Shown: positions 52,784 to 61,915 of the stretch, piece after piece | Layout: every line of letters begins with the position of its first letter | Position numbering within the stretch: the stretch's first letter is position 1 | Source: Microbacterium sp. SORGH_AS_0862 | GTDB lineage: Bacteria > Actinomycetota > Actinomycetes > Actinomycetales > Microbacteriaceae | Length of the DNA: 64,000 bases | Assembly (NCBI RefSeq): GCF_030818795.1 | Contig: NZ_JAUTAY010000001.1 | Coordinates: 2,294,001-2,358,000, forward strand | Direction: 5' to 3' | Made by a program: the position numbers and the translations under genes | Notes under the pieces: model-generated | What the model saw: only the letters and a program-made list of their open reading frames with translations | Told to the model about the DNA's origin: nothing | Database searches by the model: none

Positions 52784-53907
52784 CCCGGCTGTCACCGGTG
52801 CGGGCCGGATTCCTCGGCGGCGGCTTCATGGCGGCCGTCCACTCCCGCGCCGCCCGTGCCGCGGGTGCTCGCCTGGTCGCGCTCGCCAGCTCCTCACCCG
52901 AACGGGCGGCTCAGGCCGCGGACCGGCTCGGGATCGGGCGCCCCGCCGCGCACGCCGCCGAGCTGGTCACGGCTCACGACATCGACGTCGTCCACGTGTG
53001 TACGCCGAACCGCGACCACGCCGAACAGACGCTGGCCGCCCTCGCCGCGGGCAAGCAGGTCGTCTGCGAGAAGCCCCTGGCGACGTCCGTCGAGGACGCG
53101 CGGGCAGTCGTCGCCGCGGCGGCCGAGGCCGGCGTCGCGGGGGCCGTGCCGTTCGTGTACCGATATCACCCGGTGGTGCGTCAGGCCCGCGAACTCGTCG
53201 CCACGGGCGCTGTCGGCCGCATCCTCACGATCGACGGGGCGTACTTGCAGGACTGGCTCTTGGAGTCGGGCGACACCGACTGGCGCGCGGATGCGAGCCT
53301 CGGCGGCGCTTCCCGGGCGTTCGCCGACATCGGCTCCCACCTGTGCGATCTCCTCGAGTTCGTCACGGGACGCCGGATCGTGGCGCTGTCCGCGCGCACC
53401 TCGACGGTGTTCGACACCCGCGCGGGCTCCGTCGTCGAGAACGAGGACATCGCCGCCGTCGTGGTGGAGCTCGAAGGCGGTGCGCTGGGGACCCTGCTGG
53501 TCAGCCAGCTGGCTCCCGGCCGCAAGAACGGGCTGGTGCTCGAGCTCCACGGCTCAGCGCGGAGCCTACGGTTCGCTCAGGAGCGTTCCGAGGAGCTGTG
53601 GATCGGCTCCCGTGAGGGGTCGCAGCTCGTCCTGCGCGATCCGGGCGCGATCGGCGACCGTGGTCTCTCCCTCGTCCCGGCGGGCCATCCGATGGGCTAC
53701 CAGGATGCGTTCAACGGCTTCGTCGCGGACGCATACGCGGTGCTCGATGGAGCATCGCCCGACGGACTGCCCACGTTCGCGGACGGCCTGCGCGCCGCCG
53801 AGATCACCGCCGCCGTCCTCACATCCGCACGCGAGCGCCGCTGGGTCGATGTGGCCCCCGTTCCCGCATCACCGGAATCTTCCGCCGCAGTGAAGGAGTC
53901 GATATGA
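52780..53907 (+). CDS. Gfo/Idh/MocA-family dehydrogenase (second)
   Basis: A 375-residue relative of the previous protein. Rossmann loop GFLGGGFMAAVHSRAA, catalytic region VCEKPLATS, and FADIGSHLCDLLEFVTG (a His pair often contacting the substrate). The GTG start overlaps the preceding stop, and its ATGA overlaps the next gene. Two such enzymes in one operon suggest an oxidation step and a later reduction step. Confidence 0.9.
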   Translation: MTRLSPVRAGFLGGGFMAAVHSRAARAAGARLVALASSSPERAAQAADRLGIGRPAAHAAELVTAHDIDVVHVCTPNRDHAEQTLAALAAGKQVVCEKPLATSVEDARAVVAAAAEAGVAGAVPFVYRYHPVVRQARELVATGAVGRILTIDGAYLQDWLLESGDTDWRADASLGGASRAFADIGSHLCDLLEFVTGRRIVALSARTSTVFDTRAGSVVENEDIAAVVVELEGGALGTLLVSQLAPGRKNGLVLELHGSARSLRFAQERSEELWIGSREGSQLVLRDPGAIGDRGLSLVPAGHPMGYQDAFNGFVADAYAVLDGASPDGLPTFADGLRAAEITAAVLTSARERRWVDVAPVPASPESSAAVKESI

Positions 53908-54914
53908 CCAGCACGCATCCTGTCACGTTGTTCACGGGTCAGTGGGCGGATCTGTCGTTCGATGAGGTGGCTCGTCTTGCGGCGTCGTGGGGGTATGACG
54001 GGTTGGAGATCGCGGCGTCGGGGGATCATCTGGATCTGCGTCGTGCGGATGAGGATGATGCGTATGTCGCGTCGCGGCGGGAGGTCCTCGACCGGTACGG
54101 GTTGCGGGTGTTCGCGATCTCGAATCATCTGGCGGGTCAGGCGGTGTGTGATGCGCCGATCGATTTCCGGCATGAGGCGATCGTGCGCGAGTACGTGTGG
54201 GGGGATGGGGATGCGGAGGGGGTGCGTCGGCGGGCGGCGGAGGACATGACGCGGGCGGCGCGGGTGGCGCGCAAGCTCGGTGTGGACACGGTGGTGGGAT
54301 TCACCGGGTCGTCGATCTGGCCGTATGTGGCGATGTTCCCGCCGGTTCCCGCATCCGTGATCGAGGCGGGGTTCGAGGATTTCGCGGCGCGGTGGAATCC
54401 GATCCTGGACGTGTTCGACTCGGAGGGGGTGCGGTTCGCGCACGAGGTGCATCCGGGGGAGATCGCGTACGACTACTGGAGTTCGGTGCGGGCGTTGGAG
54501 GCCATCGATCACCGTGACGCGTTCGGGTTCAACTGGGATCCGTCGCACATGATGTGGCAGAACATCGACCCGGTCGGCTTCATCTGGGACTTCCAGGACC
54601 GGATCTATCACGTGGACTGCAAGGACACCCGGATGCGGCCCCGTAACGGGCGGGCAGGGGTGTTGGGTTCGCACCTGCCGTGGGGAGACCCGCGTCGGGG
54701 GTGGGACTTCGTGTCCACCGGTCATGGCGACGTGCCCTGGGAGGACTCCTTCCGCGCCCTGGAGGCCATCGGCTACACCGGCCCGATCTCGATCGAATGG
54801 GAAGACGCGGGCATGGACCGCCTCCACGGAGCCGCCGAGGCCGTCGACTTCGTCCGGAGCCTGCTCTGGCCCACCCCCACCGCATCCTTCGACGACGCCT
54901 TCCGCAACCAGTGA
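53904..54914 (+). CDS. Sugar phosphate isomerase/epimerase family TIM barrel (second)
   Basis: A 336-residue metal-dependent barrel. It shows LFTGQWADLSFDEVARLAASWG, WDPSHMMWQNIDP, HVDCKDTRMR and SIEWEDAGMDR, with the family's His and Glu/Asp ligands. The first ~200 codons use GAT, CAT, GGG, GCG and CGT heavily where neighbours prefer GAC, CAC, GGC, GCC and CGC, then the usage returns to normal. That suggests different ancestry or gene conversion for this segment. It closes the operon and is followed by a terminator. Confidence 0.86.
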   Translation: MTSTHPVTLFTGQWADLSFDEVARLAASWGYDGLEIAASGDHLDLRRADEDDAYVASRREVLDRYGLRVFAISNHLAGQAVCDAPIDFRHEAIVREYVWGDGDAEGVRRRAAEDMTRAARVARKLGVDTVVGFTGSSIWPYVAMFPPVPASVIEAGFEDFAARWNPILDVFDSEGVRFAHEVHPGEIAYDYWSSVRALEAIDHRDAFGFNWDPSHMMWQNIDPVGFIWDFQDRIYHVDCKDTRMRPRNGRAGVLGSHLPWGDPRRGWDFVSTGHGDVPWEDSFRALEAIGYTGPISIEWEDAGMDRLHGAAEAVDFVRSLLWPTPTASFDDAFRNQ

Positions 54915-54921
54915 CCCACCG

Positions 54922-54954
54922 AAGCCCGGGCGGCTCTTGACTTCGCCCGGGCTT
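54922..54954 (+). terminator. Terminator after the sugar isomerase/dehydrogenase operon
   Basis: AAGCCCGGGCG and CGCCCGGGCTT are perfect 11-bp arms with an 11-base loop, followed by CTTCAT. The hairpin begins seven bases after the stop. Confidence 0.85.
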
Positions 54955-54961
54955 CTTCATA

Positions 54962-55033
54962 ACCTCGTGCTCATACGTAGAAGCATCCACTTCCCTCGCT
55001 CGGATGGATTGCTCATACGAATGAACACGAGGT
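54962..55033. promoter_or_regulatory. Control region of the oligosaccharide importer operon
   Basis: This holds direct repeats TGCTCATACG at 54968-54977 and 55010-55019, exactly 42 bases apart. It also holds inverted arms ACCTCGTG (54962-54969) and CACGAGGT (55026-55033). The second direct repeat is part of TCATACGAATGA, a near-palindrome with central CG like a LacI site. The LacI protein at 60851-61915 is the likely ligand. No clear -35/-10 pair was fixed. Confidence 0.5.
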
Positions 55034-55124
55034 GGCCCCCGGAGCACAACAGCGTGCTCCCCGCATCTGAGCACCGCGGCTCCACGCCGCGGACACCCCG
55101 AACATCCAGTCGAAGGAGACAGGA

Positions 55125-56771
55125 ATGCGCACCACCAGACGAGTCCTCGCCGCCGCACTCGCGGCATCCGCCCTCGTCGCCGTCGCCGGCTGCACGGCCG
55201 GCACGACCTCCGCGGGCGGAACCAGAGCCGACACCATCATCTTCGGCAAGTCGGACGGCGGCACCACCTACGTCCGCAACTACAACGTCCTCGGTCCCGC
55301 GACCGAGAAGGCGCCGAATGCAGAGCTCATCTACGAGCCGCTCGCGCGCATCGACTACGCCAATGGCGCGGTGGTCGAGCCCTGGTTGGCCGACTCCCTC
55401 GACTTCGACGAGTCCGGCACCAGACTCACGATCGACATCCGCGACGACGTCACCTTCTCCGACGGCGAGGCGCTCACGGCGGACGACGTGGCCTACTCGC
55501 TCTCCCTTCCGCTCGAGCGGCCCGAGCTCAACCTCGCCGGTGTCACCTACGCAGGGGTCGAGAAGGTCGACGACGACACCGTGCAGGTCTCCTTCGACGA
55601 GCCGTCGTTCGCGGCGCTGAACCAGTTCGCCTCGAGCTCGCTTCCGATGGTGCCCGAACACATCTGGAAGGACCAGGATCTGACCACCTGGACCAACCCC
55701 GACCCCGTGGGCACGGGCCCGTTCACCCTCGATGCCTTCGCGCCCCAGCAGGTCACGCTCAAGGCGCGCGACGACTACTGGGGCGGGAAGCTTCCCATGG
55801 CGTACATGAAGATCCTCGCGACCAGCGGCGAGACCGTGAAGGCGCAGCTCCTGCGCGGTGACGTCGATTGGGCGCCGGTCGGATGGCCGAACGCGGAGGA
55901 GGAGTTCGTCGCTCAGAGCCCGGAGACCAACCTCTACCAGCTGTACGCGACCGGCGGCGCCTACTCCATGATGTACAACACCGCTCAGGCGCCGTTCGAC
56001 GACGTCAATGTGCGACGCGCCTTTGCGATGTCGATTCCGCGATCGGACATCACGGCCACCCTGAACCGTCCGGGGACCGAAGCCGGTCCCACCGGTCTCG
56101 TCGACCAGATCTACTCCGACTGGATCGCTCCCGAGTATCAGGGGATGGTGCAGGAGGTCGACGCGTCCGCGGCTGTCGAGGCTCTCGCCGCCAGCGGGTA
56201 CGAGGTGGTCGACGGCGCGCTGGTCAAGGACGGCAAGACGTTCACTCCTCGGCTCTCGTTCAATCAGGACTTCGGGTGGAACGCCTACGCCGACATCATG
56301 ATCAACAGCTGGAAGAAGGTCCTCGGAGTCACCGTCACGCCCGCGGGCGCACCGGGCGCGACCCTCTACGACCAGCAGAAGACCGGTGACTTCGATCTGA
56401 CGATCGCGACGACAGGTGGAGCGGGCGTGTACGGGGTCTACAGCTTCCTCGACAGCCGCTACGCCGAGCCGCTGGGTACGGCCGCGGCGACCAACATCGG
56501 GCGCTGGAACGATGCCGAGACCGACCAGGTGCTCGCCGAGATGACGCGGGCCGCCGACGAGGCGACGATGAAGGACCTCGGGATGCAGATGCAGCGCATC
56601 GTCGTCGACGAGGTGCCGTTCTCGCCGCTGTACAACTCGTACTGGTTCGTCGACGTCAACGCCTCCCACTGGAAGGGCTGGCCGACGCCGGAGGACTTCG
56701 ACGCGGTTCCCTTCCCGAGCCTCGGGCCCGACACCATCCGCACCCTCCTGTCCCTCACGCCCGCATCATGA
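55125..56771 (+). CDS. Family 5 ABC transporter substrate-binding lipoprotein
   Basis: A 548-residue extracellular binding protein of the oligopeptide/nickel (SBP_bac_5) family. Lipobox VAGC (Cys23). Family marks: IYEPLARIDYANGAVVEPWLADSLDF and FSDGEALTADDVAYSL. The start ATG has GAAGGAGACAGG. Neighbouring LacI, FAD oxidoreductase and GH5 genes suggest that it binds an oligosaccharide, as several members of this family do in Thermotoga and actinobacteria, and not a peptide. Confidence 0.9.
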   Translation: MRTTRRVLAAALAASALVAVAGCTAGTTSAGGTRADTIIFGKSDGGTTYVRNYNVLGPATEKAPNAELIYEPLARIDYANGAVVEPWLADSLDFDESGTRLTIDIRDDVTFSDGEALTADDVAYSLSLPLERPELNLAGVTYAGVEKVDDDTVQVSFDEPSFAALNQFASSSLPMVPEHIWKDQDLTTWTNPDPVGTGPFTLDAFAPQQVTLKARDDYWGGKLPMAYMKILATSGETVKAQLLRGDVDWAPVGWPNAEEEFVAQSPETNLYQLYATGGAYSMMYNTAQAPFDDVNVRRAFAMSIPRSDITATLNRPGTEAGPTGLVDQIYSDWIAPEYQGMVQEVDASAAVEALAASGYEVVDGALVKDGKTFTPRLSFNQDFGWNAYADIMINSWKKVLGVTVTPAGAPGATLYDQQKTGDFDLTIATTGGAGVYGVYSFLDSRYAEPLGTAAATNIGRWNDAETDQVLAEMTRAADEATMKDLGMQMQRIVVDEVPFSPLYNSYWFVDVNASHWKGWPTPEDFDAVPFPSLGPDTIRTLLSLTPAS

Positions 56772-57844
56772 GCCTGGCACCAGGGGCCGTCACCTCTGCC
56801 ACGGTCAGCGTGGCGCAGGTGACGGCCAAGAGAAGGCCGCGACGCGGCCGCGGCATCTTCCTGCTGCGCCGGTTCGGGTTCTACCTCGCCGCGGCGTGGG
56901 CGGCGATCACCCTCAACTTCGTCATCCCCCGACTCATGCCCGGCGATCCGTCGGCGGCGATCATCGATCAGCTGGAGCGTGTGAGCGGGCAGGCCCTGCC
57001 GCCGGCCACGCTGCAATCGATCCAGGGGCTGTTCGGCAACCCGCAGGAGAACCTCTTCGAGCAGTACGGGGCATACCTCGTGCAGCTGTCGCGATTCGAC
57101 CTCGGCGTCTCGATCGTCAACTTCCCCGTTCCGGTGGCGGATCTCGTGGCCACGGGGTTGCCGTGGACCCTGCTGCTGGTGGGAACGACGACGATCGCCG
57201 CGTTCCTGCTGGGCACGGCCCTCGGCGTCGCGGCTGGATGGCGGGCGGGGTCGCGGTTCGATTCGATCGTCACGCCGCTCACCACCTTCTTGTCGTCGGT
57301 GCCGTACTTCTGGATCGCCCTGCTCGCGGTCTGGTACTTCGGGTTCATCCTCGGTTGGTTCCCCCTCGCGGGCGGCTACGATCCGAACCTTCCGGTCGGA
57401 TTCAACCTGCCCTTCATCGTGAGCGCGCTGCAGTACGGCGCGCTGCCCGCGGCGACGATCGTGTTCTCCGCCTTCGGCGGCTGGATGCTGGGCATGCGCA
57501 ACATGACGGTCACCACTGTCGGCGAGGACTATGTCCTCCTCGCGCAGGCGAAGGGCCTGTCGTCGTCCCGCGTGCGCTGGCGCTACGCGGCCCGCAACGC
57601 CATGCTGCCCCAGTTCACCGGCTTCGCGATGGCGCTGGGCGGTGTGGTCGGCGGGGCGCTGCTCACCGAGATCGTGTTCAGCTACCCCGGCATCGGCTAC
57701 CTGCTCTTCTCCGCGCTGCAGAAGCGCGACTATCCCGTGATGCAGGGCGTCTTCCTCCTCGTGACCCTCACGGTCCTGCTGGCGAATCTCATCGCGGACT
57801 CCGTCTACGCGTGGCTCGACCCGCGCGTGCGAGAGGAGAAGTGA
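56768..57844 (+). CDS. ABC transporter permease (DppB/OppB type)
   Basis: A 358-residue permease with about six membrane segments. Seen: RFGFYLAAAWAAITLNFVIPRLMPGDP at the start, the membrane-loop GEDYVLLAQAKGLSSSRV and ARNAMLPQFTGFA (the EAA-type contact loop). Its ATG overlaps the binding-protein stop. It pairs with the following DppC-type subunit. Confidence 0.92.
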   Translation: MSLAPGAVTSATVSVAQVTAKRRPRRGRGIFLLRRFGFYLAAAWAAITLNFVIPRLMPGDPSAAIIDQLERVSGQALPPATLQSIQGLFGNPQENLFEQYGAYLVQLSRFDLGVSIVNFPVPVADLVATGLPWTLLLVGTTTIAAFLLGTALGVAAGWRAGSRFDSIVTPLTTFLSSVPYFWIALLAVWYFGFILGWFPLAGGYDPNLPVGFNLPFIVSALQYGALPAATIVFSAFGGWMLGMRNMTVTTVGEDYVLLAQAKGLSSSRVRWRYAARNAMLPQFTGFAMALGGVVGGALLTEIVFSYPGIGYLLFSALQKRDYPVMQGVFLLVTLTVLLANLIADSVYAWLDPRVREEK

Positions 57845-57845
57845 C

Positions 57846-58751
57846 GTGAAGTACCGCCTCTTCGCGAACGGCAAGGTGACCTTCGGGGTCGTCGTGCTGG
57901 GCTTCTTCGTCCTGTTGGCGTTGTTCGGGCAGCTGCTCCTGGACGTCTTCGGGCTGGATGCGCGTGCGAACGACATCTCGGCGATCTCGCAGCCGCCGAG
58001 CCCGCAGCATCTGCTGGGCACGACGCAGTTCGGCCAGGACGTGTTGGCGCAGGTCGTCGAGGGAGCGCGCGGCTCCATGTTCGTCGGCTTCCTCTCCGCA
58101 GCGATCGGCACCCTGCTCGCCATCCTCGTGGGCGTGCCCTCCGGCTACTTCCGCGGCGTCACCGGCCAGGCCCTCAACTTCGTCACCAACCTCTTCCTCG
58201 TGATGCCCGTGCTCCCGCTGATCTTCGTGGTGGCGGGCTATCTGCAGGGCACCGGTCTCGTGATGATCGCCGTCATCATCGGCGTCTTCGGCTGGGCGGG
58301 CGGTGCGAGGACGCTGCGCGCACAGGCCATGAGCGTGAGCAGCCGCGACTTCGTCCAGGCGATGCGGATGATGGGGGAATCCCACACCCGCCTCATCTTC
58401 ACCGAGGTGCTTCCGCACCTGTACGGCTGGATCGCGTCGATGTTCCTCGGCGGACTCATCGGCGGAGTCATGGCCGAGGCCGGCCTCGCCTTCCTGGGAG
58501 TGTCCGACTCCTCCGCGGTCAGCTGGGGGACCATGATCCAGGCCGCCCAGCAGCAGAGCGCCGTGCTCCGAGGACTCTGGTGGTGGCTCGTGCCGCCGGG
58601 GCTGTGCATCGCGCTGGTCGGCACGGCAGCCGCCCTCATCAACTTCGGCGTGGACGAGCTCGCCAACCCCAAGCTGCGTTCGGCATCGCGCCTCGTCGCA
58701 AAACGCACCGCGCGCGTGCGTCGTGCCGCGGTCGCCGTGGAAGGAGCCTGA
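57846..58751 (+). CDS. ABC transporter permease (DppC/OppC type)
   Basis: A 301-residue permease with about six membrane segments. The periplasmic/cytosolic signature HLLGTTQFGQDVLAQVVEGAR is the usual DppC start, and SRDFVQAMRMMGESHTRLIF is the ATPase contact loop. The start is GTG, one base after the upstream stop, with GAGGAG before it. Confidence 0.92.
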   Translation: MKYRLFANGKVTFGVVVLGFFVLLALFGQLLLDVFGLDARANDISAISQPPSPQHLLGTTQFGQDVLAQVVEGARGSMFVGFLSAAIGTLLAILVGVPSGYFRGVTGQALNFVTNLFLVMPVLPLIFVVAGYLQGTGLVMIAVIIGVFGWAGGARTLRAQAMSVSSRDFVQAMRMMGESHTRLIFTEVLPHLYGWIASMFLGGLIGGVMAEAGLAFLGVSDSSAVSWGTMIQAAQQQSAVLRGLWWWLVPPGLCIALVGTAAALINFGVDELANPKLRSASRLVAKRTARVRRAAVAVEGA

Positions 58752-58752
58752 G

Positions 58753-59796
58753 ATGACCATCGCCGCCGAGAGTCGTGCGGAGGCCGCATCCGTGTCCGAG
58801 CGCGATGACGACGTCCTGCTCGAGGTCGAGCAGCTCAGTGTGGAGTACGCGTCCCTCGGCGCTCCCACCCGCGCCTGCGCCGATGTGACCTTCTCCCTGC
58901 GCCGTGGCGAGATCCTCGGTGTCGTGGGCGAGTCCGGTTCGGGTAAGTCGACGTTGATCACGGCGCTCACGCGCCTCCAGCGTCCGCCGGCCGTGACGAC
59001 CGCCGGGCGCATCATGTACCACCCGCGTGAAGGCGGTGAGGCCGTCGACCTCGTGACCCTCACGCCCAAGAGACTGCGGGAGCTGCGCTGGACGCGCCTG
59101 TCGATCGTGCTGCAGAGCGCGATGGATGCGTTGAATCCCGTCATGAGGCTGGGTGCGCAGTTCGTGGATGTGCTGCGCACCCACGACCGTTCCCTCTCGA
59201 AAGCGGCGGCCTGGGATCAGGCGCGGCATCTGTTGTCGCTGGTCGGCATCTCCGCCGACCGGGTACGCAGCTATCCGCACGAGCTCTCCGGCGGCATGCG
59301 GCAGCGGGCCACCATCGCCCTGGCGCTCGCGTGCCGTCCCGAGCTCATCGTGATGGACGAGCCGACGACGGCGGTGGATGTCGTGATGCAGCGGCAGATC
59401 CTGGCGCAGGTGCTGCGCCTGCGCCGGGAGTTCGGCTTCGCGGTCGTGTTCGTGACCCACGATCTGTCGCTGCTGCTCGAGCTCGCGGATCGCATCGCCG
59501 TGATGTACGCGGGGCGCGTTGTCGAGCTCGCCGCCGCATCCGAGATCTATCGTTCGCCGTTGCATCCCTACACGAAGGGGCTGCGCGACTCGTTCCCGCC
59601 GCTGCACGCGACGGCTGCTCGGCTGGAGGGCATCCCCGGCACGCCCCCGGATCTGCGGGCACTGCCCGCCGGATGCTCCTTCGCCCCCCGGTGTCCGCGC
59701 GCGTTCGACCGGTGCGTGCGCGAACTGCCGTTGCCGCTCACCCGCGGCGACCGCGAGGTCGCCTGTCACCTGCATGATGAGGAGGTCCCGGCATGA
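58753..59796 (+). CDS. ABC transporter ATP-binding protein (OppD type)
   Basis: A 347-residue ATPase. Walker A GESGSGKST, signature LSGGMRQR, Walker B ELIVMDEPTTAVD, switch THDLSLL. The C-terminal oligopeptide-transport extension has HPYTKGLRDSFPPL and the cysteine cluster CSFAPRCPRAFDRC, which in some members binds an iron-sulfur cluster. It starts one base after the permease stop. Confidence 0.93.
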   Translation: MTIAAESRAEAASVSERDDDVLLEVEQLSVEYASLGAPTRACADVTFSLRRGEILGVVGESGSGKSTLITALTRLQRPPAVTTAGRIMYHPREGGEAVDLVTLTPKRLRELRWTRLSIVLQSAMDALNPVMRLGAQFVDVLRTHDRSLSKAAAWDQARHLLSLVGISADRVRSYPHELSGGMRQRATIALALACRPELIVMDEPTTAVDVVMQRQILAQVLRLRREFGFAVVFVTHDLSLLLELADRIAVMYAGRVVELAAASEIYRSPLHPYTKGLRDSFPPLHATAARLEGIPGTPPDLRALPAGCSFAPRCPRAFDRCVRELPLPLTRGDREVACHLHDEEVPA

Positions 59797-60854
59797 GCGA
59801 GGCTGTTCTGGAGGCGATCGATGTCTCCAAGCACTTCACGGTGACCGGCGCGGTGGGCCGCTCCGCGACCGTGCGCGCCGTCGAGGGGGCCAGCATCCGC
59901 CTCGTCCCGGGGCGTGTCACTGCGGTGGTGGGGGAGAGCGGCAGCGGCAAGACCACGCTCGCCCGGATGCTCGCCCGCTTCTACGAGCCGACGTCGGGCG
60001 AGATCCTGCTCGACGGCCGGCCCGTGGCGACCGGGCGAAACGTCGACAAGGCCTACCGGAAGGCCGTGCAGCTGATCTTCCAGGACCCTTTCGGCTCGCT
60101 CAACCCGCTCCACCGCGTGCGCCACAACCTCGATCGCGCGCTCCGGCTGCACCAGAGCGCGACCACGCGCGCCGAGCGCGAGCAGCAGATGATCGCCCTG
60201 CTCGAACGGGTGAGCCTCAGCCCCGCCCGCGATTTCCTGGACAAGTTCCCGCACGAGCTCTCCGGCGGACAGCGCCAGCGCGTCGTGATCGCGCGGGCGC
60301 TGGCCGTGAAGCCGCGCGTGCTGCTGGGTGACGAGCCGATCTCGATGCTCGACGTGTCGATCCGGCTCGAGATGCTGAACCTGCTGAACCGTCTGTGTCG
60401 CGAGGACGGGCTCGCGATGCTGTACATCACGCACGACATCGCGAGCGCCCGCTACCTGTGCGACGACATCGTCGTCATGTACGCCGGGCAGATGGTCGAG
60501 GCGGGGCCCAAGGACGAGGTCATCTCCCGTCCGCAGCATCCGTACACGAAGCTGCTCGTCGAGTCCTCTCCCGACCCGCACCGTGCCACGACCCTCGACC
60601 GTGACGAGCTGTTCGGGACCGCCGACGACCTCGGCGAGCCGCCCAGTCTGATCGAGCCGCCGGAGGGATGCCGCTTTCACCCGCGCTGTCCGTTCGCGAT
60701 GGAGCGCTGTCGCACCGAGGCGCCGCCGCGCACGGTGCAGCCGGACGGCCATTGGGCCGACTGCTGGCTGCACCAGGTCGGTCGCGCCGATCTCATCGCC
60801 GACACCGCGATGACCGCCCCCACCCCCCAGACGCCGACGGAGGAATCCGCATGA
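59793..60854 (+). CDS. ABC transporter ATP-binding protein (OppF type)
   Basis: A 353-residue ATPase. Walker A GESGSGKTTLARML, signature LSGGQRQR, and Walker B region VLLGDEPISMLDVS. The C-terminal extension has HPYTKLLVESSPDP and cysteines CRFHPRCPFAMERC. It overlaps OppD by four bases and completes a five-gene importer. Confidence 0.93.
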   Translation: MSEAVLEAIDVSKHFTVTGAVGRSATVRAVEGASIRLVPGRVTAVVGESGSGKTTLARMLARFYEPTSGEILLDGRPVATGRNVDKAYRKAVQLIFQDPFGSLNPLHRVRHNLDRALRLHQSATTRAEREQQMIALLERVSLSPARDFLDKFPHELSGGQRQRVVIARALAVKPRVLLGDEPISMLDVSIRLEMLNLLNRLCREDGLAMLYITHDIASARYLCDDIVVMYAGQMVEAGPKDEVISRPQHPYTKLLVESSPDPHRATTLDRDELFGTADDLGEPPSLIEPPEGCRFHPRCPFAMERCRTEAPPRTVQPDGHWADCWLHQVGRADLIADTAMTAPTPQTPTEESA

Positions 60855-61915
60855 CCGATCAATCCTCGCTCCCCCCTCGCGGGCGCGTCGCGCGTCAGGC
60901 CGATGTCGCGCGCCTCGCAGGGGTCTCGCAGTCCGCCGTCTCCCGGGTGATCAGCGGCGACGCGTCGTCGTCCCGGATTCCCGAGGAGACGCGGCGTCGC
61001 GTGCAGGACGCGATCGCGCAGCTGGGATACGTGCCCAATCCGGTGGCGCGCAACCTCCGCGGCAAGCGCACGCAGCTGCTCGGGGTGCACACCTTCGAGC
61101 CGTTGTTCCCCCACGCGCGCGAGTCGTTCTACTTCGAGTTCCTCCTCGGAATCGAGGAGCGTGCGGAGGAGAGCGGGCACGATCTCGTGCTGTTCAGCTC
61201 CACCGGCGACGGCTCCGGCACCCGTCGTATCTACCGCGCCGAGACCAACCGACTGACCATCGCAGACGGCAGCATCCTGCTCGGCATGAGTCCCGATCGT
61301 GCCGAGCTCGCGCGGCTCTGGCAGGACGGGTATCCCTTCGTCCACATCGGACGCCGCGACGTGCCGGGCGCTCCGTTCCCCTGCATCGTGCCCGACTACT
61401 GGAGCGCCGCCGCGGAGATCGTCGAGCGCCTCCACGCGAACGGCCACCGCAGCATCGCCTACGTGAGGGACTCCATCGACGGCGAGCCCTACGACGACCG
61501 ACGTGCCGGGTACCGGGAGGCCGTCGAGCACCTGAAGCTCCGCGACGACTCTCCGGGGTACACCGACGAGGTCTCCGGACTCCCGGACGTCGTCGTCGAC
61601 GCGCTCGCGACCGGCCGGGCGACCGCGGCCGTCGTCGAGTCCGAGCGGATCGCCGACACGCTGCGCGCCCGTCTCGCACAGCGGAACGTATCCATCCCGG
61701 TCGACGTGTCGGTCGCTGTGCTGGAGGACACCGCTGCGACCGGTGCGGGCTGGAGCGATCTGCGCATCCCGCGGAAGGAGATCGGCCGCATCGCCGTGGA
61801 CCGGCTCATCGCCATGGTCGAGGATCCGACCGCCCCCAGGGAGAGCGTCCTGGTGCGGTGCGAACTCGTCGCGGGCGCCACGGTCGCCGAGGCGCGGACG
61901 GAGCGTCGCGCATGA
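60851..61915 (+). CDS. LacI-family transcriptional regulator
   Basis: A 354-residue repressor. HTH: QADVARLAGVSQSAVSRVI, hinge RRRVQDAIAQLGYVPNPVARNL. The effector domain has the usual two lobes, ending in a dimer region. It is translationally coupled (ATGA) between the OppF ATPase and the FAD oxidoreductase, so the operon encodes its own repressor. Likely target: the repeats at 54962-55033. Confidence 0.92.
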   Translation: MTDQSSLPPRGRVARQADVARLAGVSQSAVSRVISGDASSSRIPEETRRRVQDAIAQLGYVPNPVARNLRGKRTQLLGVHTFEPLFPHARESFYFEFLLGIEERAEESGHDLVLFSSTGDGSGTRRIYRAETNRLTIADGSILLGMSPDRAELARLWQDGYPFVHIGRRDVPGAPFPCIVPDYWSAAAEIVERLHANGHRSIAYVRDSIDGEPYDDRRAGYREAVEHLKLRDDSPGYTDEVSGLPDVVVDALATGRATAAVVESERIADTLRARLAQRNVSIPVDVSVAVLEDTAATGAGWSDLRIPRKEIGRIAVDRLIAMVEDPTAPRESVLVRCELVAGATVAEARTERRA

